Assembly: GCF_013141765.1 (NCBI RefSeq)
Contig: NZ_WHOD01000128.1
Span: 62,001-126,000, forward strand
Direction of reading: 5' to 3'
DNA length: 64,000 nucleotides
Source: Paenibacillus foliorum
GTDB taxonomy: Bacteria > Bacillota > Bacilli > Paenibacillales > NBRC-103111
Shown: in pieces, positions 33,430-43,222 of the stretch
Layout: each line of letters opens with the position of its first letter
Position numbering within the stretch: the stretch's first letter is position 1
The notes under the pieces: generated by a model
Seen by the model: only the letters and a program-made list of their open reading frames with translations
What the model was told of the DNA's origin: nothing
Databases searched by the model: none
Made by a program: the position numbers and the translations under genes

Positions 33430-33487
33430 ATAATAAAGCTACCATCCGGTCATACTAGGAAAAAAATAGCAGGGAGCGTGAGCTTAG

Positions 33488-35392
33488 ATGCGTTTTTTTC
33501 CATTGATTATGACTGGTATGCTGTTAACAGGAACTGTGCTTTCCACCCCAATAGCAGCAGAAGGACATAGCAAACCATCCAAAATAACGAGGAGGGCTCC
33601 GATGAATCAAGTACTTAAGCGCAACGATGTTCCAGTTGAGCATAGCTGGAAACTGGAGGATTTATTCGCAGACCAGAAGGCATGGGACAAAGAGTACCAA
33701 GAGGTCAAGGAAGCTTTGCAGAAAGTGGCAGCATTTCAGGGGAAGCTTCATAATCCCACAGCCATTAAGCAATGCTTCGAGCTGGAAGACTCCATCTCCT
33801 TACATATGGAACGACTCTATGTTTACGCCAATATGAAACACCATGAAGATACGGCGGAACCTACATACCAGGCCTTATCCGACAAAGCTAAGAAGCTCAG
33901 TGTTGAAAGCGGCGAGGCCTTATCCTTCATCTCTCCCGAAATACTAAGCTTGTCGGATGATGAGCTGACCAAGCTGCTGAACCATCCGGAGCTTCAATTT
34001 TACAAGAGAACCCTGGAAGAGATGATCCGTGAAAAGCAGCATATACTCTCTAAAGCAGAGGAAGCGCTGCTGGCTCAAGTAGGGAACTTATCACAAGCCC
34101 CTAGCACTATCTTTAGCATGTTGAATAATGCTGATTTGAAGTTTCCTAAGGTAAAAAATGAAAAAGGTGAGGAAGTCGAGCTAACGCAAGGGCGCTACAT
34201 TCAATTTTTGGAAAGCCGCAACAGGGAAGTTCGTAAAGAGGCCTTTCAAGCAATGTACGCAACCTACGGCAAAAACAAAAATACAATTGGTGCTACATTA
34301 GCGGCCAATATCACCAAAAACATTTTTTATGCAAAGGTCCGCAAATATCCTTCCGCTCTTGAAATGTCACTGTATGGAGATAATATTAAGAAGGAAGTTT
34401 ATACGAATCTCATTGATACTATCCATGAGTCTCTCCCATTAATGCATCGTTACATGGAGCTGCGTAAAAAGCTGCTGAAGGTAGATGAGCTGCATATGTA
34501 CGACCTGTTTGCTCCACTGGTGGATGAGTACAAAATGGATATTACCTACGAGCAAGCTAAAGAAACGGTAAAAGAAAGCTTGAAACCGCTTGGGCAAGAT
34601 TATTTGAACATTTTGCAGGAAGGCTTCAATAACCGTTGGATTGATGTGTATGAAAACGAAGGTAAACGAAATGGAGCCTATAGCTGGGGTGCATATGGAA
34701 CTCATCCGTATGTTCTGCTCAATCATAAGGACAACTTGAACAGCATGTTTACATTAACTCACGAGATGGGGCATGCAATTCATTCCTACTTATCTGATGA
34801 GACCCAAGCTTATCGCTTCGCCCAGTACACAATCTTCCTCGCAGAAGTAGCTTCTACATTGAACGAAGCGCTGCTGATGGATTATATGTTGAAGAAATCA
34901 ACCGATCCAAAAGAAAAAATGTACCTGCTCACCTACTACATGGATCAATTCCGTACAACGGTATTCAGACAAACCATGTTTGCTGAATTCGAAAAAATAA
35001 CACATGAAAGAGCCGAGCAAGGTGATTCGCTTACGCCTCAGGAGCTAAGTAAAATCTATTACGACCTTAACCTGCAGTACTATGGCAAGGACATGGTTGT
35101 GGATAAAGATATCGAAATGGAGTGGGCTCGAATCCCCCATTTCTACAATAGCTTCTATGTGTATAAATATGCTACTGGCTTCTCGGCTGCTACCAGCTTC
35201 TCCAAGCAAATTCTTGAAGAAGGCCAGCCTGCAGTCGATCGTTATCTTGGCTTCCTTAAAAGTGGCGGCAGTGACTATTCCATTAACATCTTGAAACGTG
35301 CTGGTGTCGACATGTCGTCTCCAGAGCCAATCAAGCAAGCCATGGATGTCTTCAAAGACCTACTGGAGCAAATGGAAAAATTGGCTAAATAA
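33488..35392 (+). CDS. pepF: Oligoendopeptidase F-like M3 peptidase with signal peptide
   Basis: 634 aa. Zinc motif HEMGHAIHSY near residue 427 with a distal glutamate in FLAEVASTLNEALL marks an M3B oligoendopeptidase. The first 25 residues (MRFFPLIMTGMLLTGTVLS then TPIAAEG) form a clear signal peptide, whereas PepF is normally cytoplasmic; the usual PepF start would fall near MNQVLKRNDVPVEHSWKLED at residue 39. GGGAGCG lies upstream of the ATG. This implies an exported enzyme trimming extracellular peptides. The tandem RNA repeats lie just upstream. Confidence 0.9.
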   Translation: MRFFPLIMTGMLLTGTVLSTPIAAEGHSKPSKITRRAPMNQVLKRNDVPVEHSWKLEDLFADQKAWDKEYQEVKEALQKVAAFQGKLHNPTAIKQCFELEDSISLHMERLYVYANMKHHEDTAEPTYQALSDKAKKLSVESGEALSFISPEILSLSDDELTKLLNHPELQFYKRTLEEMIREKQHILSKAEEALLAQVGNLSQAPSTIFSMLNNADLKFPKVKNEKGEEVELTQGRYIQFLESRNREVRKEAFQAMYATYGKNKNTIGATLAANITKNIFYAKVRKYPSALEMSLYGDNIKKEVYTNLIDTIHESLPLMHRYMELRKKLLKVDELHMYDLFAPLVDEYKMDITYEQAKETVKESLKPLGQDYLNILQEGFNNRWIDVYENEGKRNGAYSWGAYGTHPYVLLNHKDNLNSMFTLTHEMGHAIHSYLSDETQAYRFAQYTIFLAEVASTLNEALLMDYMLKKSTDPKEKMYLLTYYMDQFRTTVFRQTMFAEFEKITHERAEQGDSLTPQELSKIYYDLNLQYYGKDMVVDKDIEMEWARIPHFYNSFYVYKYATGFSAATSFSKQILEEGQPAVDRYLGFLKSGGSDYSINILKRAGVDMSSPEPIKQAMDVFKDLLEQMEKLAK

Positions 35393-35402
35393 TTAATCAC
35401 AG

Positions 35403-35444
35403 CAAGGCTGCCTGCGGGAGATGTTGGCAGCCTTGTTCCTTTTT
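35403..35444 (+). terminator. Intrinsic terminator of the PepF-like gene
   Basis: 10-bp stem CAAGGCTGCC (35403-35412) with GGCAGCCTTG (35426-35435), then a T-rich run. Confidence 0.88.
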
Positions 35445-35472
35445 ATCATGTTCTCAGGAGGCGCGTATTCTA

Positions 35473-35811
35473 TTGAAAGCACAATGGACCTTTATTCTTA
35501 TTTTAGTTTTTGCTTTGATTACAGCTATTTTTGCAGTGTTTAATGTAGCACCTGTAAAGGTGCATCTAATTTTTACAGAAACAGAGCTTCCGCTTATTTT
35601 AATTATACTTGGCTCAACTTTGCTCGGCGGACTCATCGTAGGACTCAGCGGTGTGACACGTCAATTTAAATTAAAAAAGACGATCAAGCAGCTTGAGAAG
35701 CAACTAGCTGAATTACAGCAAGCACCCGCGGCAACTGTTACACCTGTAATCCTCACCGAACAACCGGTGCCTGCTAGAGCAGAACCTGAAACCAAACAGC
35801 CTTTGGATTAA
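35473..35811 (+). CDS. LapA-domain membrane protein (DUF1049)
   Basis: 112 aa with two membrane helices (residues 5-25 and 40-62) around the FNVAPVKVHLIF strand typical of LapA_dom, followed by a coiled coil (KLKKTIKQLEKQLAELQQ) and a proline/alanine-rich tail. TTG start at 35473 behind AGGAGG with a rather long spacing of 11 bases. Such proteins are involved in envelope or lipopolysaccharide assembly in other bacteria; here function is unknown. Confidence 0.82.
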   Translation: MKAQWTFILILVFALITAIFAVFNVAPVKVHLIFTETELPLILIILGSTLLGGLIVGLSGVTRQFKLKKTIKQLEKQLAELQQAPAATVTPVILTEQPVPARAEPETKQPLD

Positions 35812-35928
35812 TTCACATAAAAAAGAGCCACTTTTTTCCTATTTATTCATTGAACTGTTGGTAAACATTATTTACAATGTAGTTAATAATGTTCAAAAAC
35901 ATATCATTGAACGGGAAGGAATTTTTAC

Positions 35929-37590
35929 ATGCCTGATCCAAATCAAGAAGAACTTCGTATTGGACTCGCCGCTTTTCAGTGGTCGATTACTGGCATGGCA
36001 GTTATATCAAAAGACGGACGCTTTCTCAAGGTGAATCCAGCATTCAGCAATATCCTCGCTTACTCGGATTCCTCCTTGATTGAGAAACATATAAGCTCTA
36101 TTACGCACCCTGACGATGAATTGCTCTTTGCCTTCTTTATCCGGTATCTCTTATGGAGAGAGCCTACATTAAAGCAGCTTGAAATACGGCTGCTGCACCA
36201 GGAAAAAGGGGCTTTGCCTATCCGAGTAAGCGCCTTTCCGCTAAATTCACCTGATTCTAATCAAGACTGTGTTTTGATCCAAATCCAAGAATTGGCCTCG
36301 TCGATGGATCGACATATCCAAGAACCTTTATCACAATCAGCTGGTTCCTTGGATGGTACTGCTGTGGGGTTAGTTGTTTTGGATGCTTCTGGCCTTTTCA
36401 CGGGTATCAATTCGGCCGCACAACAACTACTGCAAAAAAGTAATAATGAACTAATCGGCAGCACATTTTGGTCACAGTTTCCAGAAGCTGTCCACACACC
36501 GCTCTACGAAAAGTTCCTGTCTTCTATGACCACTCAGCTTGCTGATTCATTTGAATTTTTCTCACCAAGCTTTAACAAATGGTTTGAGCTTCACACCTAT
36601 CCCGAGCCTGAGTCTATTACCGTCTATTTCCGGGATATTACAGTACGTAAACGGAATGAAGACTCCTTGCGTGAAAGCGAAAGAATGTACCGAATGATTG
36701 CAAATAATTCAACAGACCTTATTTCAAGGCATGGTGCAGACGGCACCTTTCTGTATGCTTCTCCCGCATCAACGGCTCTGCTTGGATACAAGCCTGATGA
36801 GTTGATAGGCCGTAATATATTAGAGCTAGTTCATCCGGATGAATATGATATTTTCGTGAACTGGGAGCAAAAGAATGCAGTCTACTTAAATCAACAATTA
36901 TCCTCATATCGAATTCGCAGAAAAGATGGTATTTACATCTGGTTCGAAACAACAGCTCGGAGTATCTCTGATTCTAAGAGGCATAGTAAGGAAATTGTTG
37001 CTGTTTCCCGAGATATTACCACTCGTAAGCAAGCCGAGCTTGAATTAATGGTATCCAACGAAATGCTCCAAAAAATATCGACCATCGACGCTTTAACAGG
37101 TGTTGCAAACCGTCGAGGCTTCGATGAATGCTTCCATAAAGAATGGAGGCACGGCCTCCGATTATCCACACCTCTATCAATCATTCTTCTTGATATTGAC
37201 TATTTCAAGCGTTATAACGACACCTATGGCCATCTTGAAGGTGATTTATGTTTGAAGCGTGTAGCTAATTCATTAAAAAAGAGTGTGAAACGTCCGAATG
37301 ATTTTATCGCCCGATATGGTGGAGAAGAATTCGTTATCATTCTTCCTGCAACAGATCTTCAAGGGGCGAACATTGTAGCTAACCAGATGCGTGCGCATAT
37401 TGAGTCCTTACAAATCCCTCACATTCGTTCGGAGCCCACCCTATATATCACAATTAGTCTAGGTGTTGCAAGTGTGATTCCTTGTGTTGAGATGAATCCT
37501 TCGGAGCTGTTCATACGTGCCGATAAAGCGTTATATCAAGCTAAACATGAAGGTCGCAACAGGGCCATGCTTTATCAAAACGCAAACTAA
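35929..37590 (+). CDS. PAS-PAS-PAS-GGDEF diguanylate cyclase
   Basis: 553-aa sensor that makes cyclic di-GMP from two GTP. Three PAS regions (about residues 12-125, 140-240 and 250-372) precede the GGDEF domain (about 380-550). The active-site loop ARYGGEEFVI is intact, and RPND five residues before it is the product-inhibition I-site (RxxD), so the enzyme should be active and feedback-controlled. No membrane segment, so it senses a cytoplasmic signal. GGGAAGG precedes the ATG. Confidence 0.93.
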   Translation: MPDPNQEELRIGLAAFQWSITGMAVISKDGRFLKVNPAFSNILAYSDSSLIEKHISSITHPDDELLFAFFIRYLLWREPTLKQLEIRLLHQEKGALPIRVSAFPLNSPDSNQDCVLIQIQELASSMDRHIQEPLSQSAGSLDGTAVGLVVLDASGLFTGINSAAQQLLQKSNNELIGSTFWSQFPEAVHTPLYEKFLSSMTTQLADSFEFFSPSFNKWFELHTYPEPESITVYFRDITVRKRNEDSLRESERMYRMIANNSTDLISRHGADGTFLYASPASTALLGYKPDELIGRNILELVHPDEYDIFVNWEQKNAVYLNQQLSSYRIRRKDGIYIWFETTARSISDSKRHSKEIVAVSRDITTRKQAELELMVSNEMLQKISTIDALTGVANRRGFDECFHKEWRHGLRLSTPLSIILLDIDYFKRYNDTYGHLEGDLCLKRVANSLKKSVKRPNDFIARYGGEEFVIILPATDLQGANIVANQMRAHIESLQIPHIRSEPTLYITISLGVASVIPCVEMNPSELFIRADKALYQAKHEGRNRAMLYQNAN

Positions 37591-37602
37591 TAGGCATGCC
37601 AC

Positions 37603-37645
37603 AAGCCGCCATCTTCCAAAAGAAGCGGCTTATTTTGTGTTTTTC
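37603..37645 (+). terminator. Probable terminator of the GGDEF gene
   Basis: Stem AAGCCGC (37603-37609) with GCGGCTT (37625-37631), then a T-rich tail. Confidence 0.6.
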
Positions 37646-37739
37646 TTTATTTTAGCAAGTTGAGCTGTAACAAATCTGCAACTATCTTCGTTAGAAGAAA
37701 TGATTGGAAAAAAAGAACAAAATTGTTGGAGGGATTGTT

Positions 37740-40220
37740 ATGAAAAAAGTACTGCTACCCTTAGCATGTCTTCTCGCTCTTACCCTTTTCACTTCCGGTG
37801 TTTCCCTACCTTCTGCTGCAATGGACAATCGTACAGAAATCGGACTAAGCTTGAACGGCCAACCTGTTTCTTTCAGTTCTATGCCACTTCTGATAGGCAG
37901 CACATTAATGGTACCGCTTAGAGACTTATCGGAAGCATTAAATGTTCAAGTAAATTGGGAAGATAATGCTCAATCTGCCACAGCTGTAAAAGGTGACCGG
38001 AGCATCAAGCTAACCACAAACAACGTACAAGCTTTCCGTGGAGAACAGCAGGTCAATCTCGATGCTGCACCACTGATGCAAGCTGGCAAATTATTCGTAC
38101 CCCTTCGATTCTTCAGTGAATCATTTGATTTTAACGTATATTGGGATGCGCTGAACCAGACAGTAGCCATCCACGATGCAGATAAAAGCCTGCCTACTGT
38201 CGGCTCATTAGACAATATGAAGGAACTGCTAAAGGAATATGGCAGCAATGCGTTCCCAGTTTACTCGGATGATCCTACAGCTAGGGTTATGGTACAGCCA
38301 CTGATTAAAGAAAAGCTATCGGTAAATGCAACAACGGACAGCACAGCAAGCAGCCCTGCTTCTGCCTCCCCTGCTCCTTCAGCAGCGTCTGCAGCTAAAT
38401 CTGAAGCAAAAGCAGCCTATTCCAGTACAAATGTACAGGTCGAAGGTGTGGATGAATCCGATATTATCAAAACAGACGGAACCTATATTTATCAAATGAA
38501 CAAAAACCGTGTTATTATTGCCGCAGCCTATCCAGCTGATCAAATGAAAGTAGTTCAAACAGTAGTTTTTGATGACCAAAACTTTCATGCGAACGAACTT
38601 TACATTGATGATAAATACATGGTCGTAATCGGAGGAACCTCTTATCCTTACAACGACAGAGTTTATCCAGCTCAGGATAGTGCAAGCCCTGCTTCTCCTG
38701 CGGTTGAAGCATCCAGCAGCTCGACTGCTGTGCAAAAGATGATTGTTCGACCTTCCCGCGTATTTACGAATACAACAAAGGCTATCGTCTACGAGCTGGG
38801 AGACCGAACCCATCTAAAAAAAGTACGCGAAGTCGAATTAGAAGGCAATTATGTCTCTTCACGTAAAGTAGGCGCCTCTCTCTACCTGGTCGCGAATAAA
38901 GGATTTAATGTTTATCCGCTTCTTCAAAAAGAACTTACACAGGAGCAGCAAACTAGCGCAGCAGCGAGTGCATTACCGTCTTATCGTGACTCAGCAGCAG
39001 GAAACGATGCTTTTGTGAAAATCGGCTATGAGGATATTCGATATTTCCCGAAATCCGTACAGCCCAATTATTTAATGGTAGCTGGCTTGAATCTCGAGCA
39101 GTCTGAACAGAAAATGGATGTAACGAGCTATCTTGGCTCCGGCAATCAAGTGTATGCTTCACAAACACAGCTGTATGTCACTACCGAAGAATACACCACC
39201 GCTACGGAATCGCAAGAATCTAACACTGAAATGAAAAAAATTCGTATCGGTCCAACTGAGACCAGCAGTGTCATCTACAAGTTCGGGATGGATCAAGGTA
39301 AAGTACGCTACGTAGGCCGCGGGAAGGTTCCCGGACGGACGCTCAACCAATTCTCAATGGATGAGTATAACGGATATTTCCGAATTGCCACAACAACCGG
39401 CTTTGCTGGAATGAACGATAAATTTGCCTCCAAGAATAATATGTATGTGCTTAATGAATCTATGAATATTACAGGCAAAATCGAAGATATAGCACCGGGC
39501 GAGCAAATTTACTCTGTACGCTATGCTGGAAATAGAGCTTACATGGTTACGTTCCGCACTGTTGATCCTTTATTCGTAATCGATCTGAAAGAACCTCAAG
39601 AGCCCAAAATATTAGGGAAACTGAAAATTCCCGGTTACAGTAACTACCTTCACCCCTATGATGAGAATCATCTGATTGGATTTGGCAAGGATGCTGTTGA
39701 GGTTTCAACCAACTATGGTAATGGAGAAAATCCGAATACGATTGCATACTACCAAGGCATGAAAATGGCCATGTTCGATGTAAGCGATGTTGCCAACCCT
39801 CAGGAACTATACAGTGAAAAGATAGGTGACCGGGGTACAGAATCCGAGCTTCTGAATAATCATAAAGCGTTGCTGTTTTCTAAGGAGAAAAACCTGCTTG
39901 CATTCCCAGTAACCATAAGGGAAACTAATAAATCAAACAGCCCGACTAATGTGAACTCGGCATCCCAATACGGACAATTTACTTTCCAGGGGGCCTATGT
40001 GTATAAGTTGGATTTGGCAAGCGGCTTCAAGCTCCAAGGTAAGATTACTCATTTGACTGACGAGGATTATTTGAAAGCAGGACAATATGCAGGCCTTAAC
40101 GAGCGGAGTATTCAACGAATCTTATACATCGGAGATATACTGTATACGACTTCGCAGCAAATTTTGAAAGCGACGGATTCAGCCACTTTACAAGATGTAA
40201 AGGCCATCAAGCTGCCCTAA
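37740..40220 (+). CDS. Secreted copper-amine-oxidase-stalk plus beta-propeller protein
   Basis: 826 aa. Signal peptide (MKKVLLPLACLLALTLFTSG, cleavage near SAA at about 26). Residues 35-145 are a copper amine oxidase N-terminal-like stalk domain (MVPLRDLSEALNVQVNW, FVPLRFFSESFDFNVYWD). After an alanine/serine-rich linker comes the beta-propeller domain PF09826 from about residue 235 (NVQVEGVDESDIIKTDGTYI). TTGGAGGG precedes the ATG at 37740. Cell-wall or surface role is likely; no enzyme motif is evident. Confidence 0.88.
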   Translation: MKKVLLPLACLLALTLFTSGVSLPSAAMDNRTEIGLSLNGQPVSFSSMPLLIGSTLMVPLRDLSEALNVQVNWEDNAQSATAVKGDRSIKLTTNNVQAFRGEQQVNLDAAPLMQAGKLFVPLRFFSESFDFNVYWDALNQTVAIHDADKSLPTVGSLDNMKELLKEYGSNAFPVYSDDPTARVMVQPLIKEKLSVNATTDSTASSPASASPAPSAASAAKSEAKAAYSSTNVQVEGVDESDIIKTDGTYIYQMNKNRVIIAAAYPADQMKVVQTVVFDDQNFHANELYIDDKYMVVIGGTSYPYNDRVYPAQDSASPASPAVEASSSSTAVQKMIVRPSRVFTNTTKAIVYELGDRTHLKKVREVELEGNYVSSRKVGASLYLVANKGFNVYPLLQKELTQEQQTSAAASALPSYRDSAAGNDAFVKIGYEDIRYFPKSVQPNYLMVAGLNLEQSEQKMDVTSYLGSGNQVYASQTQLYVTTEEYTTATESQESNTEMKKIRIGPTETSSVIYKFGMDQGKVRYVGRGKVPGRTLNQFSMDEYNGYFRIATTTGFAGMNDKFASKNNMYVLNESMNITGKIEDIAPGEQIYSVRYAGNRAYMVTFRTVDPLFVIDLKEPQEPKILGKLKIPGYSNYLHPYDENHLIGFGKDAVEVSTNYGNGENPNTIAYYQGMKMAMFDVSDVANPQELYSEKIGDRGTESELLNNHKALLFSKEKNLLAFPVTIRETNKSNSPTNVNSASQYGQFTFQGAYVYKLDLASGFKLQGKITHLTDEDYLKAGQYAGLNERSIQRILYIGDILYTTSQQILKATDSATLQDVKAIKLP

Positions 40221-40258
40221 TAATCTCCAACTGCCCAATTAGAGGAATATAGGGAAGC

Positions 40259-40306
40259 AGAGCCCTTCACCACATGAAGCAAATCATTGGTGAAGGGCTC
40301 TTTTTC
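40259..40306 (+). terminator. Intrinsic terminator after the beta-propeller gene
   Basis: 14-bp stem AGAGCCCTTCACCA with TGGTGAAGGGCTCT and a T run. Confidence 0.92.
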
Positions 40307-40335
40307 ATAGTAATGGTAGTACTATCAGTAGGTCG

Positions 40336-41175
40336 CTAAAGCACTGTAGCATACAGGCCTACACAAACTGCTCCCCCGAACAATGAACTGATCATATTGA
40401 CAGCATCATTCGTCATGAATGAAGCACCTCGTACACGAACCGCTTGCGAATTGCAATGGCGGTTCTTTTCTATTTCCTTGCCGCAATCCGCACAACGGTA
40501 CATGACCTGCCATACGGCGCCTAGCCATGAATCAGCCAAAGAGCCCACTAGTCCTCCGACTACGCCAAGCAGAAGCAGCTGTCCAATGCCGCTTGATGCA
40601 TAGGTGATAGAGCCAGTCTCAGCAGCATTCGTACTCCATTGAATAAAGAACCATGCGAAGATCCCAATAACCAATCCCCCTGCAAGGGAAGCCACAAGCC
40701 CCAGTACTGTAATACCACCCGATGTTCCTGCCGGGACCTTGCGTCCATTTACTATAGAACGTGGGATTTGACGGCTTGATCCGCCGATTTCTGTAGCCCA
40801 TGTATCTGCATTCACAGTAGCCATTACACCTAGATAGGCTGCCCACCACAATGGATGCGGCCATAAGCTATGTCCAATGCAAAACAGCATACCTAGCCCC
40901 CCATTTGCCAGTACCTGTCCTGCATCCCTCCGACCCGATTTGGCATAACCGCTTTCGACAGAAGCTTTTTGTCTATGCCGCCACTTGGTCAATAGTGTTG
41001 AGGTTAGAAAAAACACCAGCAAGGTACCATACCATGGCAGTCCTCCCCAGGTATACAGCACTGTACCGACAACTACGGCCGCAGCAGCTCCAGAGCCTGA
41101 CAACGACCTTTTGCCGTATGCAGCTCCTGCTATTAAAAGACTGAATAACAAGCCTAGACACAAATCAAACCACAT
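40336..41175 (-). CDS. DUF92 integral-membrane protein
   Basis: 279 aa, about six membrane helices. GSGAAAAVVVGTVLYTWGG and DTWATEIGG are the conserved DUF92 blocks; relatives include plant VTE6 phytyl-phosphate kinase. Near the C terminus CADCGKEIEKNRHC looks like a zinc-binding loop common in the family. The ATG at 41175 lies behind AGAGGT; the upstream reading has no site. Bacterial function is not established. Confidence 0.88.
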   Translation of the reverse strand: MWFDLCLGLLFSLLIAGAAYGKRSLSGSGAAAAVVVGTVLYTWGGLPWYGTLLVFFLTSTLLTKWRHRQKASVESGYAKSGRRDAGQVLANGGLGMLFCIGHSLWPHPLWWAAYLGVMATVNADTWATEIGGSSRQIPRSIVNGRKVPAGTSGGITVLGLVASLAGGLVIGIFAWFFIQWSTNAAETGSITYASSGIGQLLLLGVVGGLVGSLADSWLGAVWQVMYRCADCGKEIEKNRHCNSQAVRVRGASFMTNDAVNMISSLFGGAVCVGLYATVL

Positions 41176-41292
41176 AGCAGTACCTCTTCCCCATTTTTCG
41201 CTAAATTTCAACAATAATATGTTTACAGACCTATAGACATTATAATATGATTTTCATAGATGGAAAAAGGTGTCACTGGGGAGGAAATTTAC

Positions 41293-42486
41293 GTGCACGA
41301 AGCTCACCAATTAGGTATTCAAAAGATCAAAAAAGATCTTCTACCCGAAGAGATGCTTCGAGTTATATTTGAGTATGCGGCTAAAATAGCCAATGAACGA
41401 CGTTTGGATCATTTGATAATGTTAATGGCGGATATGGGACGGGAAATGGTTATATCCGATCGTTGCACGGTATGGCTTTTGGATAAGCAGAAAGACGAGG
41501 TCTATTCCACTGTAGCACATGGAGTTCCGCCTCTTCGTCTTCCAAGCAATGCGGGATTAGTCGGCCATTCCATTGGAACTGGATTGCCCATTTTCATCGA
41601 TGACGCCTATCAAAATGTTGAATTTAAGGAAGTACTGGAACGCGGTGCAATTGCCATGGATCAGAAGACGGGCTACCGCACGAAAGCGCTGATGGTAATT
41701 CCTTTCCGTAACAATGAAGGCGAAATAATGGGTGCCTATCAAGCAGTTAATAAGCTGACAGAGCATGAACAATTTTCTGAAAAGGATTTGGAGCACTTAT
41801 CCCTGGCCGCTTCATATGCAGGCAAATCACTTGAGTCGGCGCTTTTATCCAATGAGATCGAAGAAACGCAAAAAGAAATTATTTTTACAATGGGCGAGAT
41901 TGGAGAAAGCCGATCAAAGGAAACGGGCAATCATGTAAAGCGCGTAGCGGAATACTCTTATATTCTGGCGCTTGGTCTCGGGATGAGTCAAGAAGAAGCC
42001 GAACTACTGAAAATTGCATCACCCATGCATGATATCGGAAAGGTAGCGATCCCCGATGCTGTTTTGAAAAAACCAGGCAAACTAACCGAAGAAGAATTCG
42101 ACATTATGAAGTCGCATACGGATATAGGTTACAGCTTGCTAAAAAATTCAAACCGCCATATTTTGAAAACCGCAGCTATTGTGGCGCACCAGCATCATGA
42201 GAAATGGAATGGGCGAGGTTACCCCTTAGGTTTATCAAGGGAAGAAATTCATATCTATGGTCGGATTACAGCTATAGCCGATGTTTTTGATGCTTTGGGA
42301 AGCGAACGGGTGTACAAGAGCGCATGGGAATTAGACCGAATTCTTAACTTTTTCAAGGAAGAACGCGGTGAGCATTTTGATCCCAAGGTCGTAGACGTTT
42401 TCATGGATCAGCTTCCCAAAATACTCAAAATCCGCGAGGACTATTCGGATGTTGCTCTCGGGGAGCAGAAGAGCACTAGCAGTTGA
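41293..42486 (+). CDS. GAF-HD-GYP cyclic di-GMP phosphodiesterase
   Basis: 397 aa. GAF sensor at about residues 35-185, then an HD-GYP domain at 200-385 with HDIGKVAIPDAVLKKPGKL and HHEKWNGRGYP; all key residues are present, so it should hydrolyse c-di-GMP. The GTG at 41293 is eight bases after GGGGAGG; the ATG at 41260 lies just after a TATAAT (about 41237) without a site, so it is rejected. It sits 4 kb from the diguanylate cyclase. Confidence 0.92.
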   Translation: MHEAHQLGIQKIKKDLLPEEMLRVIFEYAAKIANERRLDHLIMLMADMGREMVISDRCTVWLLDKQKDEVYSTVAHGVPPLRLPSNAGLVGHSIGTGLPIFIDDAYQNVEFKEVLERGAIAMDQKTGYRTKALMVIPFRNNEGEIMGAYQAVNKLTEHEQFSEKDLEHLSLAASYAGKSLESALLSNEIEETQKEIIFTMGEIGESRSKETGNHVKRVAEYSYILALGLGMSQEEAELLKIASPMHDIGKVAIPDAVLKKPGKLTEEEFDIMKSHTDIGYSLLKNSNRHILKTAAIVAHQHHEKWNGRGYPLGLSREEIHIYGRITAIADVFDALGSERVYKSAWELDRILNFFKEERGEHFDPKVVDVFMDQLPKILKIREDYSDVALGEQKSTSS

Positions 42487-42504
42487 GAAATCTTTATTAA
42501 GGGA

Positions 42505-42550
42505 AACAAAGCAGGAGGAGCCATGATCTCAGCCCCTCCTGCTTTGTTTT
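42505..42550. terminator. Bidirectional terminator
   Basis: Stem AACAAAGCAGGAGG with CCTCCTGCTTTGTT between converging genes; the stop codon of the minus-strand gene lies at its edge (42549-42551). Confidence 0.88.
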
Positions 42551-43175
42551 ATTTCAATTCAACGGTAAATTCGCCGAACGATTCTTCGCCCCACAGCAGC
42601 TCCAGCCGATCGCCAGTCTGAAGCGCTGCGACACCTGCAGGTGTCCCCGTATAGATGATATCACCTTCACCTAAGCCGTAGTGCTCCGCTATGTAATCAA
42701 TGATGACCTGAAAATTAAAAATCATATCGTTAATATTGCCTCTTTGAGCCTCTTCCCCATTTTTACGCAAGGAGAATTCCGTTTCCTTCACTGCTTCGAT
42801 ACCTGGAAAAGGACGAAACTCAGAGATTGGTGCAGAATTTACGAAGCCTTTGGCAGGAAGCCAAGGATATCCCTTTTTCTTGATGACCGACTGTACGTCG
42901 CGCAAAGTCAAATCGATACCGAGTGCAAACTTATTAATCAGCTCATCTACACCAATACCTGGCTTATATGCTGTACCAACGTGCAGCACAAGCTCTGTTT
43001 CATAATGAACCTCACCTCGGTTTCCCGGTAAGGTTATTGTCTGTCCTTGAATTCCGACCAGAGAATGGGTAGGCTTAGTAAAAATCATCGGCTCATCCGG
43101 CACATCATTGCCTAGCTCAGCCGCATGTAATCCGTAATTACGGCCTACACAGTAAATATTGCGTATCGATTGCAT
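42549..43175 (-). CDS. Fumarylacetoacetate hydrolase-family protein
   Basis: 208 aa. YCVGRNYGLHAAELGN, PMIFTKPTHSL, VHYETELVLHVG and GIDLTLRDVQ are the substrate and metal-binding blocks of the acylpyruvase type, which cleaves C-C bonds of acylpyruvates or decarboxylates oxaloacetate. AGAGGAGG precedes the ATG at 43175. Just downstream of the CapA-like gene on the same strand. The exact substrate cannot be inferred. Confidence 0.92.
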   Translation of the reverse strand: MQSIRNIYCVGRNYGLHAAELGNDVPDEPMIFTKPTHSLVGIQGQTITLPGNRGEVHYETELVLHVGTAYKPGIGVDELINKFALGIDLTLRDVQSVIKKKGYPWLPAKGFVNSAPISEFRPFPGIEAVKETEFSLRKNGEEAQRGNINDMIFNFQVIIDYIAEHYGLGEGDIIYTGTPAGVAALQTGDRLELLWGEESFGEFTVELK

Positions 43176-43222
43176 CTTAATCCTCCTCTTAATAACTGAA
43201 AATTTCATACTATTTCATGCAG

